A stretch of 64,000 nt of DNA, taken from the NCBI RefSeq assembly GCF_018343665.1, contig NZ_JAGYPM010000005.1, positions 124,001 through 188,000 on the forward strand. The letters run 5' to 3'. Positions 35,479 to 42,970 of the stretch are shown here, in pieces. Below the pieces are notes generated by a model. The model was not told where the DNA came from and did no database searches. It saw only the letters and a list, made by a program, of their open reading frames with translations. How positions within the stretch are numbered: the stretch's first letter is position 1; each line of letters starts with the position of its first letter. Origin of the DNA: Cytobacillus citreus (GTDB lineage Bacteria > Bacillota > Bacilli > Bacillales > Cytobacillaceae). A program made the translations under genes and the position numbers.

Positions 35479-35601
35479 TTATTGCTCTTCGGTCTCTGAC
35501 TTTGGCTGAGTAAAAAAGAAGATGAAGGTCAGGATGCCTAGAGCTAAAAGAAAAACACCGTTTTCAGATAATCTAATCGTAGGTAAATCATTTAAAGCCA
35601 T
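35479..35601 (-). CDS. Small membrane protein (40 residues) next to spore-associated gene
   Basis: Begins MALNDLPTIRLSENGV and has one hydrophobic helix (FLLALGILTFIFFF), ending TQPKSETEEQ. AAAAGGA lies nine bases before the ATG; the start is six bases after the stop of the preceding 149-residue gene, so they are coupled. No family recognised. Proximity to a SpoVAF-like gene suggests sporulation or germination, by context only. Confidence 0.65.
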   Translation of the reverse strand: MALNDLPTIRLSENGVFLLALGILTFIFFFTQPKSETEEQ

Positions 35602-35606
35602 GTTTA

Positions 35607-36056
35607 TCATTCCTTTTCTAATTTTTTAAATAAAGTCGGGTCAATATCAAAATGATTAGAAACAATCTGGTGAAAAAAATTATAATGTTGTCTTAATATT
35701 GGAAGAGTCGGCTCATTTACTTCTTCTCCAAAGATCGGACCACTAACGTCAACGGAAAACCCTCCCGGCCTAACTACAACACTAACTAATCTAATTTCGT
35801 CGATAATTAATAAAATGGCGATAATCACATCAATAACATCTACAAAGGCATTCAATACTCTATTGCCACATTTCCCCTCTAACCTGCTTCGTCCAAAGAT
35901 TGGTCCACTTAAAGAAACACTAAATCCACCAGGAATCACAAACACTCCTACGATCGTAATTTGACCTGATAATAATAAAAATGCTGTAACAAGATTTAAA
36001 TCACGCTGAAGAGAAGCAATCACTTGAATATCTCTCTGTATATTTGTGTTTCCCAA
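35607..36056 (-). CDS. Hypothetical protein with internal duplication
   Basis: About 149 residues. The sequence carries the same block twice: VIPGGFSVSLSGPIFG (about 41-56) and VRPGGFSVDVSGPIFG (about 95-110), each preceded by a hydrophobic helix-like stretch (LVTAFLLLSGQITIVGVF and VIIAILLIIDEIRLVSVV). This implies an internal duplication of a ~55-residue unit with a glycine-rich turn. A GTG at 36065 lies within GAGGTG; the TTG at 36056 is better spaced. It sits between a SpoVAF-like gene and a 40-residue membrane protein. Family not recognised. Confidence 0.75.
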   Translation of the reverse strand: MGNTNIQRDIQVIASLQRDLNLVTAFLLLSGQITIVGVFVIPGGFSVSLSGPIFGRSRLEGKCGNRVLNAFVDVIDVIIAILLIIDEIRLVSVVVRPGGFSVDVSGPIFGEEVNEPTLPILRQHYNFFHQIVSNHFDIDPTLFKKLEKE

Positions 36057-36147
36057 AGTAAGCACACCTCATCAACATACTATTCGGAATAACCCAAAAT
36101 GACATTGATCAAAAATGCATAAGATGAAACCTTTGCAAAAACAGAAA

Positions 36148-36185
36148 AAAGACACATAGCAATCGTAAAAGGCCATGTGTCTTTG
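36148..36185 (-). terminator. Terminator of spoVAF-like gene
   Basis: On the minus strand AAAGACACATGGC pairs with GCTATGTGTCTTT and is followed by T-rich sequence. It lies about 90 bases past the stop at 36276. The stem sequence is nearly the same as that of the terminator at 38157-38203. Confidence 0.85.
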
Positions 36186-36275
36186 TAATTGTCCATACGA
36201 AAATGTTCGCAGTACTCTCAGCTGATTAAGAATAATTATTTCTATTATTTATATGGAGTGGGTAAAATCACTTTT

Positions 36276-37733
36276 TTACCTATCTGGATCCTTTGTATGC
36301 AATACTCGAGGACGCTTGTGTTTCAAAGGAATCGGCGACCTTAACAGAACATCTCTAAAGGCACGGTTATTAAACGGAATAAATGGCCAAAAATACGGAA
36401 CCCCAAAGGAGTTCATTCTTGTTAATAGAATGATCAACAAGCAGCTTCCAATGATAAATCCGTATGAATGGAACATACTCGTGACAATCAATAAAGCAAT
36501 TCTAATAATTCTGTTAGCAAGACTCATTTCATAGCTTGGTGTTGCAAAAGTACCAATTGCAGCAATTGCAAAATATAAAATAACTTCATTGATAAATAAA
36601 CCAACTTCAACTCCTACTTGTCCAATCATTAAGGCAGCAACAAGACCAAGCGCTGTCGCTAACGCAGAAGGGGTGTGTATAGCAGCCATTCTGAGCATAT
36701 CTAATCCGATTTCAATGATTAGGAATTGAATAATTAATGGTACATTCGTTGAGGTATTTGGTCCGATATAAGATAAGCTCTTAGGCACTAATTCCGGCTG
36801 TATCGCAAATAAATACCAAAGCGGCAGCATGAATACGGACGCCCAAACGGCTAGAAAACGAACAAAACGCAAATAAGCACCGACTATTGGCTTGTTTCGG
36901 TATTCTTCAGCATGCTGTAAATGATGCCAGAAGGTTGTTGGCGTAATAATGACACTTGGTGAGCCGTCAACGATAATACATACATGTCCTTCGAATAAAT
37001 GTGTAGCAGCGACATCTGGTCTTTCTGTATATCTAACTAAGGGATAAGGATTCCAGTGTCGTCCGGAAATAAATTCTTCAACCGTTTTTTCAGCCATAGG
37101 CAGTCCATCTGTTTCTATCTTTGTAAGCGAATCTTTTATTTTTGTAACCAGCTCTGGATCCGCAATATCTTCAATATAACTGACGACAATATCCGTCTTT
37201 GAACGCTTTCCCACTTGCAAATATTCCATTCGTAATGTCCTATCTCTAACTCTTCTTCGTATTAATGCTGTATTAAAAACAAGGGTTTCAACAAAGCCAT
37301 CACGTGATCCACGCACAACTCTTTCAATATCTGGCTCTTGTGGCCCCCTTACCGGATAGGTACGTGCATCGATTATTATGACTTTATCGACACCATCAAC
37401 GACGAGCGCTGTCGGTCCGGCCAAAACGGCGTCTACTACCTTTTCTAATTCATCTGTCGTTTCTACTTCTACATATGGTATATACGTCTTTACAAGCTTT
37501 GAGAGTATGTCACCATCTAACTTTTCTTTGTCTAATCTAGCGAGTAATCTCATTATGTAATGAAGAATATCATCCTTAACAAAGCCATCGACTAGATAAA
37601 AAGCCATTTTCCGCTCTGCATAGACAACATCAAGCTGAATGACATCAAAGCTTTTTTCGACTCCAAGAGCTTCTTTTAAAAATGTAATATTTTCATCAAT
37701 ATGGTTGCTTACTTTCTTTCCTTTTTGTTCCAA
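36276..37733 (-). CDS. spoVAF: SpoVAF-like spore germination protein (GerA family)
   Basis: 485 residues of the GerA/SpoVAF family, membrane proteins of the spore inner membrane that take part in germinant signalling or DPA-channel opening. The cytoplasmic N-terminal half has the family blocks PVRGPQEPDIERVVRGSRDGF, NTALIRRRVRDRTLRME and DGLPMAEKTVEEFI; the C-terminal half has about five membrane helices with RMAAIHTPSALATALGLV and IGTFATPSYEMSLANRIIR. It is closer to SpoVAF than to nutrient receptor A subunits, but no spoVA genes or gerB/gerC partners adjoin it. GAGGTGATATT precedes the TTG at 37733; the ATG at 37754 has no ribosome site. Forespore (sigma-G) control is expected. Confidence 0.9.
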   Translation of the reverse strand: MEQKGKKVSNHIDENITFLKEALGVEKSFDVIQLDVVYAERKMAFYLVDGFVKDDILHYIMRLLARLDKEKLDGDILSKLVKTYIPYVEVETTDELEKVVDAVLAGPTALVVDGVDKVIIIDARTYPVRGPQEPDIERVVRGSRDGFVETLVFNTALIRRRVRDRTLRMEYLQVGKRSKTDIVVSYIEDIADPELVTKIKDSLTKIETDGLPMAEKTVEEFISGRHWNPYPLVRYTERPDVAATHLFEGHVCIIVDGSPSVIITPTTFWHHLQHAEEYRNKPIVGAYLRFVRFLAVWASVFMLPLWYLFAIQPELVPKSLSYIGPNTSTNVPLIIQFLIIEIGLDMLRMAAIHTPSALATALGLVAALMIGQVGVEVGLFINEVILYFAIAAIGTFATPSYEMSLANRIIRIALLIVTSMFHSYGFIIGSCLLIILLTRMNSFGVPYFWPFIPFNNRAFRDVLLRSPIPLKHKRPRVLHTKDPDR

Positions 37734-37803
37734 AATATCACCTCGGAAGTCCATTCCAATCTTTCCCTTTCATTCTCTTCAACAGCTTTAACATCCATAA
37801 AAA

Positions 37804-37830
37804 AATTCATACCAGTTATTGGTATGAATT
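37804..37830. promoter_or_regulatory. Palindrome upstream of the SpoVAF-like gene
   Basis: AATTCATACCA and TTGGTATGAATT form 11-bp arms around GTTA, about 70 bases before the TTG start. It may be an operator or a small terminator; it is followed by a run of Cs on the plus strand, which does not suit a terminator. Confidence 0.35.
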
Positions 37831-37946
37831 CTTCCCCCCCCGTTAAAATGGCAAGAAAATCTAAAAAAATAAACAAAATCATTATTAATAAAGGCTGTTT
37901 TCGTAAAGTTTGTTGTTTTTAATGCAATTTTTATTTAACTATCTGA

Positions 37947-38073
37947 GTTGATTGGAGCGGAGGGCACTTGACTCCTGCGGGAATGGAGGGAAGCGTGAGA
38001 CCCCACAGGCGCAAGCGCCGAGGAGGCTCACGTCTCTCCCCGCGGAAAGCAAGTGACCGCAGAGGAAATCAAC
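37947..38073. repeat. 127-bp imperfect palindromic repeat element
   Basis: The ends form an inverted repeat: GTTGATT...GGCACTTG on the left and CAAGTGACC...AATCAAC on the right. Inside are further paired blocks (CTCCTGCGGG with CCCCGCGGA, GTGAGACC with GGCTCAC, GGCGC with GCGCC). I recognise this GGAGCGGA..GTGAGACCCC..CGCGGAAAGC pattern as a repeat scattered in many Bacillaceae genomes. It is not coding; a 62-codon frame overlaps its right end by chance. Confidence 0.8.
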
Positions 38074-38156
38074 GGGCAAAATTTGAAGGCAAAAGCAACA
38101 ATATATGCGAAAAGAGCTTTAATAAAAGAAGTCCCTTATTTTCCTAAAAAAAACCA

Positions 38157-38203
38157 AAAAAGACACATGGCGATTTTCAATATAAAAAGCCATGTGTCTT
38201 ACA
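38157..38203 (-). terminator. Terminator of the racemase/hypothetical transcript
   Basis: On the minus strand AAGACACATGGC and GCCATGTGTCTT pair perfectly around a 17-base loop and are followed by TTTTGG. It lies about 70 bases past the stop at 38271. Confidence 0.88.
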
Positions 38204-38270
38204 TAAAATATTATTGTATCGTCCTAAAAAACTCTATATAACATATCAATTCACTTCAATACTTTAGAGC

Positions 38271-38591
38271 TTAATTATCACTACCTAAAGCCATCGACCT
38301 TTTTAATGCCTCGAGCTCCTGTTTTAACTGTACGTTTTCCTTTTGAATCGCTGCTAATCTAGCATCATTTATTGAATCTATGTCAGTCTCGGGAGGTAGA
38401 AGGGAAACTTTATACCAAATTTTTCCTTCTGAAGCTTCCTTTGGTATACTTTTATTTAAACTTGCTTTTGGATAAACTCTTTTAATATACTCCATTTCTT
38501 CTGTAGATAGACGTAACTCTCTAATATTGACGCCTTGATCAAAAGATTCTGCCAAAAACTCTTTAAATTTTTCTTCTTCCTTATTCTTCAT
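38271..38591 (-). CDS. Hypothetical protein with C-terminal coiled coil
   Basis: 106 residues, hydrophilic, without signal or membrane segment. The C-terminal third (DARLAAIQKENVQLKQELEALKRSM) is a clear heptad coiled coil; the middle has EGKIWYKVSLLPPETD. AAGGGGGAGGGGTTAAG precedes the ATG. It starts 20 bases after the racemase stop, so it is the last gene of that transcript. No family recognised. Confidence 0.8.
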   Translation of the reverse strand: MKNKEEEKFKEFLAESFDQGVNIRELRLSTEEMEYIKRVYPKASLNKSIPKEASEGKIWYKVSLLPPETDIDSINDARLAAIQKENVQLKQELEALKRSMALGSDN

Positions 38592-38611
38592 CTTAACCCC
38601 TCCCCCTTAAT

Positions 38612-39334
38612 TTAACCCCACTTAATGGGATCTTTCACTTGACCTCCAGAGTATTCTATCGATTTTTCTACTAGAACATCCATCGCATCAATACAATATT
38701 TCACGACTTCATCACTTAGATTCAAACAAGATAGTTCTGTGCAGGCGAGAATAACACAACAGCAACTCTCTTTATCAACAAGGTCTTTTATGATTTGTTC
38801 AATTGCATTCACATCTACTGCCAAGTCACTTTTTATATTATATATTGTATTCATAACTTGTTCTTGATAGACCTCATTTGGAGTAATCAGCTGCATATTA
38901 TAGTTAAGACAGCCATGTCGATATATTCCACTGCTTACTGTGCCATTTGTAGCTAGAATCGCAACCTTGCTTTGATCTCCATATTTTTGATGAATTTTTT
39001 TACAAGTCTCATCTATCATATTAATAATATTAATAGAAGTCATTTCTTGCATTTGCTCATAGAAAAAATGAGATGTATTACATGGAATCGCTATATTTTC
39101 AACACCAGCAGCTTCTAGCAGTTTGAAATCTTTTGCAACTGCATTCAAAAATGTTTCTTCCTTCTGATTTATGATCACATCTGTCCGATCTGGCAATGTG
39201 GCATGGTTAAGAATGACCATATCGATATGCTCTTGATCAGCATTTGCTACTGTATTTTCAATGACCTTTTCAAAAAAAACAGATGTTGCCATGGGCCCCA
39301 TCCCACCAATAACTCCTAAGCTTCTTTTTTGCAT
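38612..39334 (-). CDS. Aspartate/glutamate racemase family protein
   Basis: 240 residues. The two catalytic cysteines of cofactor-independent racemases are visible: IPCNTSHFFYEQM (Cys near 83) and VILACTELSCL (Cys near 198), with N-terminal GGMGPMATSVFFEKV (residues 10-24), as in aspartate racemases (RacX/YgeA type). It would supply D-Asp or D-Glu. Downstream of AsnB and upstream of a coiled-coil protein on the same strand; the ATP-grasp and MurE-like ligases further upstream could use its product (inference). GTAGAAGGATGAATT precedes the ATG. Confidence 0.93.
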   Translation of the reverse strand: MQKRSLGVIGGMGPMATSVFFEKVIENTVANADQEHIDMVILNHATLPDRTDVIINQKEETFLNAVAKDFKLLEAAGVENIAIPCNTSHFFYEQMQEMTSINIINMIDETCKKIHQKYGDQSKVAILATNGTVSSGIYRHGCLNYNMQLITPNEVYQEQVMNTIYNIKSDLAVDVNAIEQIIKDLVDKESCCCVILACTELSCLNLSDEVVKYCIDAMDVLVEKSIEYSGGQVKDPIKWG

Positions 39335-39397
39335 AATTCATCCTTCTACCTTTTTATATTAATGACTTTTTTATATTGTACCAAAAAAATAAAAGCA

Positions 39398-39452
39398 AAA
39401 GAAATACTAGACATGACCTCCTTCCAAAGGTCTATGCTCTTTCTTTTGCTCT
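39398..39452 (-). terminator. Hairpin between C39 peptidase and racemase genes
   Basis: AGCAAAAGAAA and TTTCTTTTGCT are the outer arms, with AGACATGACCT/AGGTCTATG-type pairing inside. On the minus strand the T-run is short (CTTTTATTTTTTTGG), so it may act as a partial terminator between the two genes. Confidence 0.6.
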
Positions 39453-39457
39453 TATCC

Positions 39458-40276
39458 TTAATTTTCATTGTTGACAACAATCATAGCATGGCTGCCTAGT
39501 TCTTCATAGCTTTTAAAGAACGCGTTAGCATCATAGGTCACTTGACCTTTCAGCGGGTTCATGGCATGTACGTTCTTTTCATCATAACCATTCAATACAA
39601 CGGTATGTAAGTTTACAGGAGCAATAAACTTCTCTCCTGAATCATGAAAATACCATGAATATTTTAACTTAGGCTTTCCTAAATCCAGTGTTACCCAGAC
39701 AGCTACAGGAATCCCTTTATCAAGCTGTTCAATAATTTCTTCCCTCGTGCTCCCACTTATATCAACAGGCTTAGCGTCCGCATTAATAGCAGCTAAATAT
39801 TTATTTGCTGCCTCTACAATAGGAGGGGCATAGGTAAAAAACCCGCCTTTTTCGCTTCTAGGATTCCCTGCATATGCTTTATATGGATTAGCCCCATACC
39901 GCTTTGAATTCTTGTAATTAAATGGCTGTTTCGGCAAATATTTATCGGCCATTTCCGTTTTTGACACGTTATAGCCATACGTATTTAGTATCGAAGTTAA
40001 GGAAGTGATTTCACAGCCATGGGGAAGCTCCGGCAGCTGCTTCACTGTTTTAACAGGAATAAATACTTCTGTTATGTCCATTTCACCATTTTTTGTCCAA
40101 TCATATCTTTTCACATATGGAGGTACGTCTATTTTTGTAATGAACTCAATGTCTGAAAAATCAATTTCCTTACTGCCAATACTGTTCACTTTCAAGGTAT
40201 TAGACACAATATTAATCGTAGCAAATACGACAATTACTAGGCCGGTAAAAATAGTGATACTTACTACTTTCTTCAC
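39458..40276 (-). CDS. C39 family (Peptidase_C39_2) cysteine peptidase, membrane-anchored
   Basis: 272 residues. An N-terminal hydrophobic anchor (VVSITIFTGLVIVVFATIN) is followed by an extracytoplasmic domain with PELPHGCEITSLTSILNTYGY, Cys near residue 97, the usual catalytic position of Peptidase_C39_2, and NLHTVVLNGYDEKNVHAMNPLKG, giving the catalytic His and the Asn/Asp. Family members cleave peptides outside the cell, often at wall or bacteriocin precursors. Start is GTG with AGGGGATAGATATAA upstream. Its start is 36 bases after the AsnB stop, so the two are probably co-transcribed. Confidence 0.9.
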   Translation of the reverse strand: MKKVVSITIFTGLVIVVFATINIVSNTLKVNSIGSKEIDFSDIEFITKIDVPPYVKRYDWTKNGEMDITEVFIPVKTVKQLPELPHGCEITSLTSILNTYGYNVSKTEMADKYLPKQPFNYKNSKRYGANPYKAYAGNPRSEKGGFFTYAPPIVEAANKYLAAINADAKPVDISGSTREEIIEQLDKGIPVAVWVTLDLGKPKLKYSWYFHDSGEKFIAPVNLHTVVLNGYDEKNVHAMNPLKGQVTYDANAFFKSYEELGSHAMIVVNNEN

Positions 40277-40312
40277 TTATATCTATCCCCTAAAAAAGTG
40301 ATAAAGACTTTT

Positions 40313-42160
40313 TTACATTTCTTTAAAGAACTTTTTATACCATACAAGGAAAACGTATACTGTCCAAATATATCTAGCATAATTATGCTTTTTCGTATAA
40401 TGTTCATCCAAATATCTCATCAGCTCATCAGTATGGAAGAATTCCTTTGCAATATCGGATTGGAACATGTCTTTTACGATATTATAGTATTTTTCCTCCT
40501 GGAGCCAGAAACGAATTGGCACAGGGAACCCAACCTTTGGCCTGTTTGCCCATTCATCTGGGAGAACCTCACTTGAAGCCTTTCTTAAGGCATACTTCGT
40601 ATCTTCTCGATTCACTCGAAGAGAACTTGGAATGTTTGATGCCATAGACATCACTTCTTTATCTAAAAACGGAACACGTAATTCAATGGAATGAGCCATA
40701 CTCATTTTGTCAGCCTTTAAAAGGATATCGCCAGGCAGCCAAAGCTTAAGGTCAAGATATTGCATTTTCGTCACATCATCTTTACCCTTCACTTGGTCAA
40801 AAACCTGTTTCGTAATACTTTGTACAGTAGGGCCATTTTTATACCCATTCTTTAATACTTTAAAAGCATCTTCCTCTTCAAAGACCTTCGCTTGTCCAAT
40901 AAATTTCTCTTCAATCTTTTGTCCTCCCTTTACTAGGAAAGTAGTGATTTTGTTTTGCGGAAGGGCGCTGCCTACCTTTGAAAGTATGCGTCTAATAGAG
41001 TATGGAACCTTTTCGTATTTTTCTAATTTCGCTGATTTTTGATACCATACATACCCGCCGAAAATCTCATCTGCTCCTTCTCCAGAAAGTACAACCGTTA
41101 CATGCTCTCTAGCTAACTTTGATAAAAAGTATAGAGGCACGGAAGAAAGATTCGATTGTGGTTCATCCATATGATATTGAATGGTTGGCAATGTTTCAAA
41201 GCACTCATCAGCATTCATGAGCTTTCGATAGTTTTCAATGCTAAGAATATCTGATAGTTCCTTAGACAAGTTCGTTTCATTAAAGATTCCTTCATAATCC
41301 TTAAAACCAATGGAGAAGGTCTTGTTCGGCTTCAATAATGCCGTAATATAGCTTGAGTCGATTCCACCTGATAGGAAAGAACCTACCTTAACATCACTGA
41401 TTTTATGATAGTCAACCGATTCACGCATTGTTTCGTTTATTTGATTAATATAATGATCTAAGCTATTCTCATTCTCATCAAAATTCACATTCCAATACTG
41501 CTTAATCTCCATTTTTCCTTTTTGGTAAATCATATAGTGGCCAGGCTTAAGCTTGTACACACCTTTAAAGAACGTTTCATCGAGGACTGAATATTGGAAA
41601 GTAAGATATGGCATTAAAGCATCCTTGTTTAATTCCTTTTTAAATGCTGGGTTCTTTAAAAATGATTTAATCTCTGAACCAAAAATAAAGGAGTTATCTG
41701 CTGTATTTTGCGTATAATAAAGAGGCTTAATTCCAAAAAAATCACGTGCTAAAAGCATTGTTTCCTTTTTCGTATCCCAGATCGCAAAGGCAAACATCCC
41801 TCTAAGCTTTTGTAATAAATCTGTGCCATACTCCTCATAACCATGGATTAACACTTCACTATCCGTGTCAGTCTTGAAAATATGGCCTTTCTCCAATAAG
41901 TCTTTTTTCAATTCTTGATAATTGTAGATTTCACCGTTAAAAATTAAAACACAGCTTTTATCCTCATTAAACATCGGCTGACCGGCTTCTTCTGATAAAT
42001 CAATGATGCTTAAACGTCTAAAGCCAAATGCGACATTCTCGTCTGTATAAGATTCTCCACTGTCAGGACCACGATGAATGATTGTGTCCATCATTTCGTT
42101 TATCGTATTCTTTTTATCTATTTCTGAATTTGAATGAGCAAAACCAACAAAACCGCACAT
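40313..42160 (-). CDS. asnB: Asparagine synthase (glutamine-hydrolysing), AsnB type
   Basis: 615 residues, the normal length. The N-terminal glutaminase has Cys2 as nucleophile (MCGFVGF) and IIHRGPDSG (about 27-35); the synthetase domain has the PP-loop motif FLSGGIDSSYITALL (about 254) and SGEGADEIFGGY (about 345). The enzyme amidates a carboxylate with glutamine nitrogen and ATP. Bacilli carry several asnB paralogues, some of which amidate wall precursors or natural products instead of aspartate. Context with Mur-like and ATP-grasp ligases favours such a role here (inference). ATAAAGGTGATATAAAA precedes the ATG. Confidence 0.93.
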   Translation of the reverse strand: MCGFVGFAHSNSEIDKKNTINEMMDTIIHRGPDSGESYTDENVAFGFRRLSIIDLSEEAGQPMFNEDKSCVLIFNGEIYNYQELKKDLLEKGHIFKTDTDSEVLIHGYEEYGTDLLQKLRGMFAFAIWDTKKETMLLARDFFGIKPLYYTQNTADNSFIFGSEIKSFLKNPAFKKELNKDALMPYLTFQYSVLDETFFKGVYKLKPGHYMIYQKGKMEIKQYWNVNFDENENSLDHYINQINETMRESVDYHKISDVKVGSFLSGGIDSSYITALLKPNKTFSIGFKDYEGIFNETNLSKELSDILSIENYRKLMNADECFETLPTIQYHMDEPQSNLSSVPLYFLSKLAREHVTVVLSGEGADEIFGGYVWYQKSAKLEKYEKVPYSIRRILSKVGSALPQNKITTFLVKGGQKIEEKFIGQAKVFEEEDAFKVLKNGYKNGPTVQSITKQVFDQVKGKDDVTKMQYLDLKLWLPGDILLKADKMSMAHSIELRVPFLDKEVMSMASNIPSSLRVNREDTKYALRKASSEVLPDEWANRPKVGFPVPIRFWLQEEKYYNIVKDMFQSDIAKEFFHTDELMRYLDEHYTKKHNYARYIWTVYVFLVWYKKFFKEM

Positions 42161-42286
42161 TTTTATATCACCTTTATATAGACTCCGTTAAACCTTTATT
42201 CTAAATAACAAAGTCCTAATTTTATATTTCCCTAAGAACAAACAATATCAAAAATATAATGGATAGCCAACCAATAACCCATCCAC

Positions 42287-42485
42287 AGCTTAAAGAAAAC
42301 TCGCCGATTGGCAAGCCTTGGAAAGGCGAAGGCAGAGGCGTAGTTGCACTTATCGCGCTCATACATGCCACGTCCTGTGGCATTCGCCCGACTAGGACAT
42401 CCTGTCCGTCGTACTTAATTCCTAAAATTGACAACTACGTCGGATCATCTTCTGAGCTGGCAATTTATACTTTCTTAACGTGCAA
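42287..42485. repeat. Modular hairpin repeat, copy A (no inserts)
   Basis: About 199 bp. It carries an outer stem GCGTAGTTG/CAACTACG, and inside it the small hairpins CCAC-GTCCT-GTGG and GGACA-TCC-TGTCC. It starts with a CTCGCCGATTGGC block and ends CTTTCTTAACGTGCAA. The same scaffold recurs at 42631 with inserts and, more diverged, at 27478. Short frames over it (42222-42434, 42259-42519) are not genes. Confidence 0.85.
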
Positions 42486-42630
42486 AGAAAAACCTCCAAT
42501 GATGGAAGTTTCCCTATAATTTTGGCATTGTTAAACAAGGTTACTGTTTTCTGAAAGGCCTGTGGGGCACGCGTTCAAAAAGTGATCCAAAAGGCGGATC
42601 AAAAATTTGCCTGCATACCCCACAGTCAAT

Positions 42631-42945
42631 TTTAAAGAAAACTCGCCGATTGGCGAGCCTTAGAAAGGCGAAGACAGAGGCGTAGTTGCACTTATCGCGC
42701 TCATACATGCCACGTCCTCCCAAAAGCTTCTCTTTTGGTCGTGCGATGTATCGCTGACGAAGCTTTCCTTATCCTGTGGCATTCGCCCGACTAGGACATC
42801 CTCGTAAAAGCTATCGCTTTTCCTTCGTGCGATGTTAATCGCTATCGAAGCCTTCCTTGTCCTGTCCGTCGTACTTAATTCCTAAAATTGCCAACTACGT
42901 CGAATCATCTTCTATGCTGGCAATTTATATTTTCTTAACGTGCAA
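42631..42945. repeat. Modular hairpin repeat, copy B (two inserts)
   Basis: The same scaffold as copy A at about 93 percent by eye, but with a 57-bp insert at 42719-42775 in the loop of the CCAC/GTGG hairpin and a 61-bp insert at 42803-42863 in the loop of the GGACA/TGTCC hairpin. Both inserts end in TCCT and contain two mini-hairpins each (CCAAAAG/CTTTTGG or AAAAGC/GCTTTT, then GCGAT/ATCGC). The two inserts are related to each other. Confidence 0.85.
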
Positions 42946-42970
42946 CAAAAACCATTAACATAGCTTTATT

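Noticed and set aside
36253..36534. 93-codon plus-strand frame over the end of the SpoVAF-like gene
   Set aside because: Antisense shadow of a conserved membrane protein; no ribosome site.
38053..38241. 62-codon plus-strand frame
   Set aside because: It begins inside the 127-bp palindromic repeat and ends past a terminator; no start signal.
42222..42723. Several 60-86 codon frames around the two large repeats
   Set aside because: They are products of the GC-rich modular repeat on both strands, without ribosome sites or recognisable protein features.
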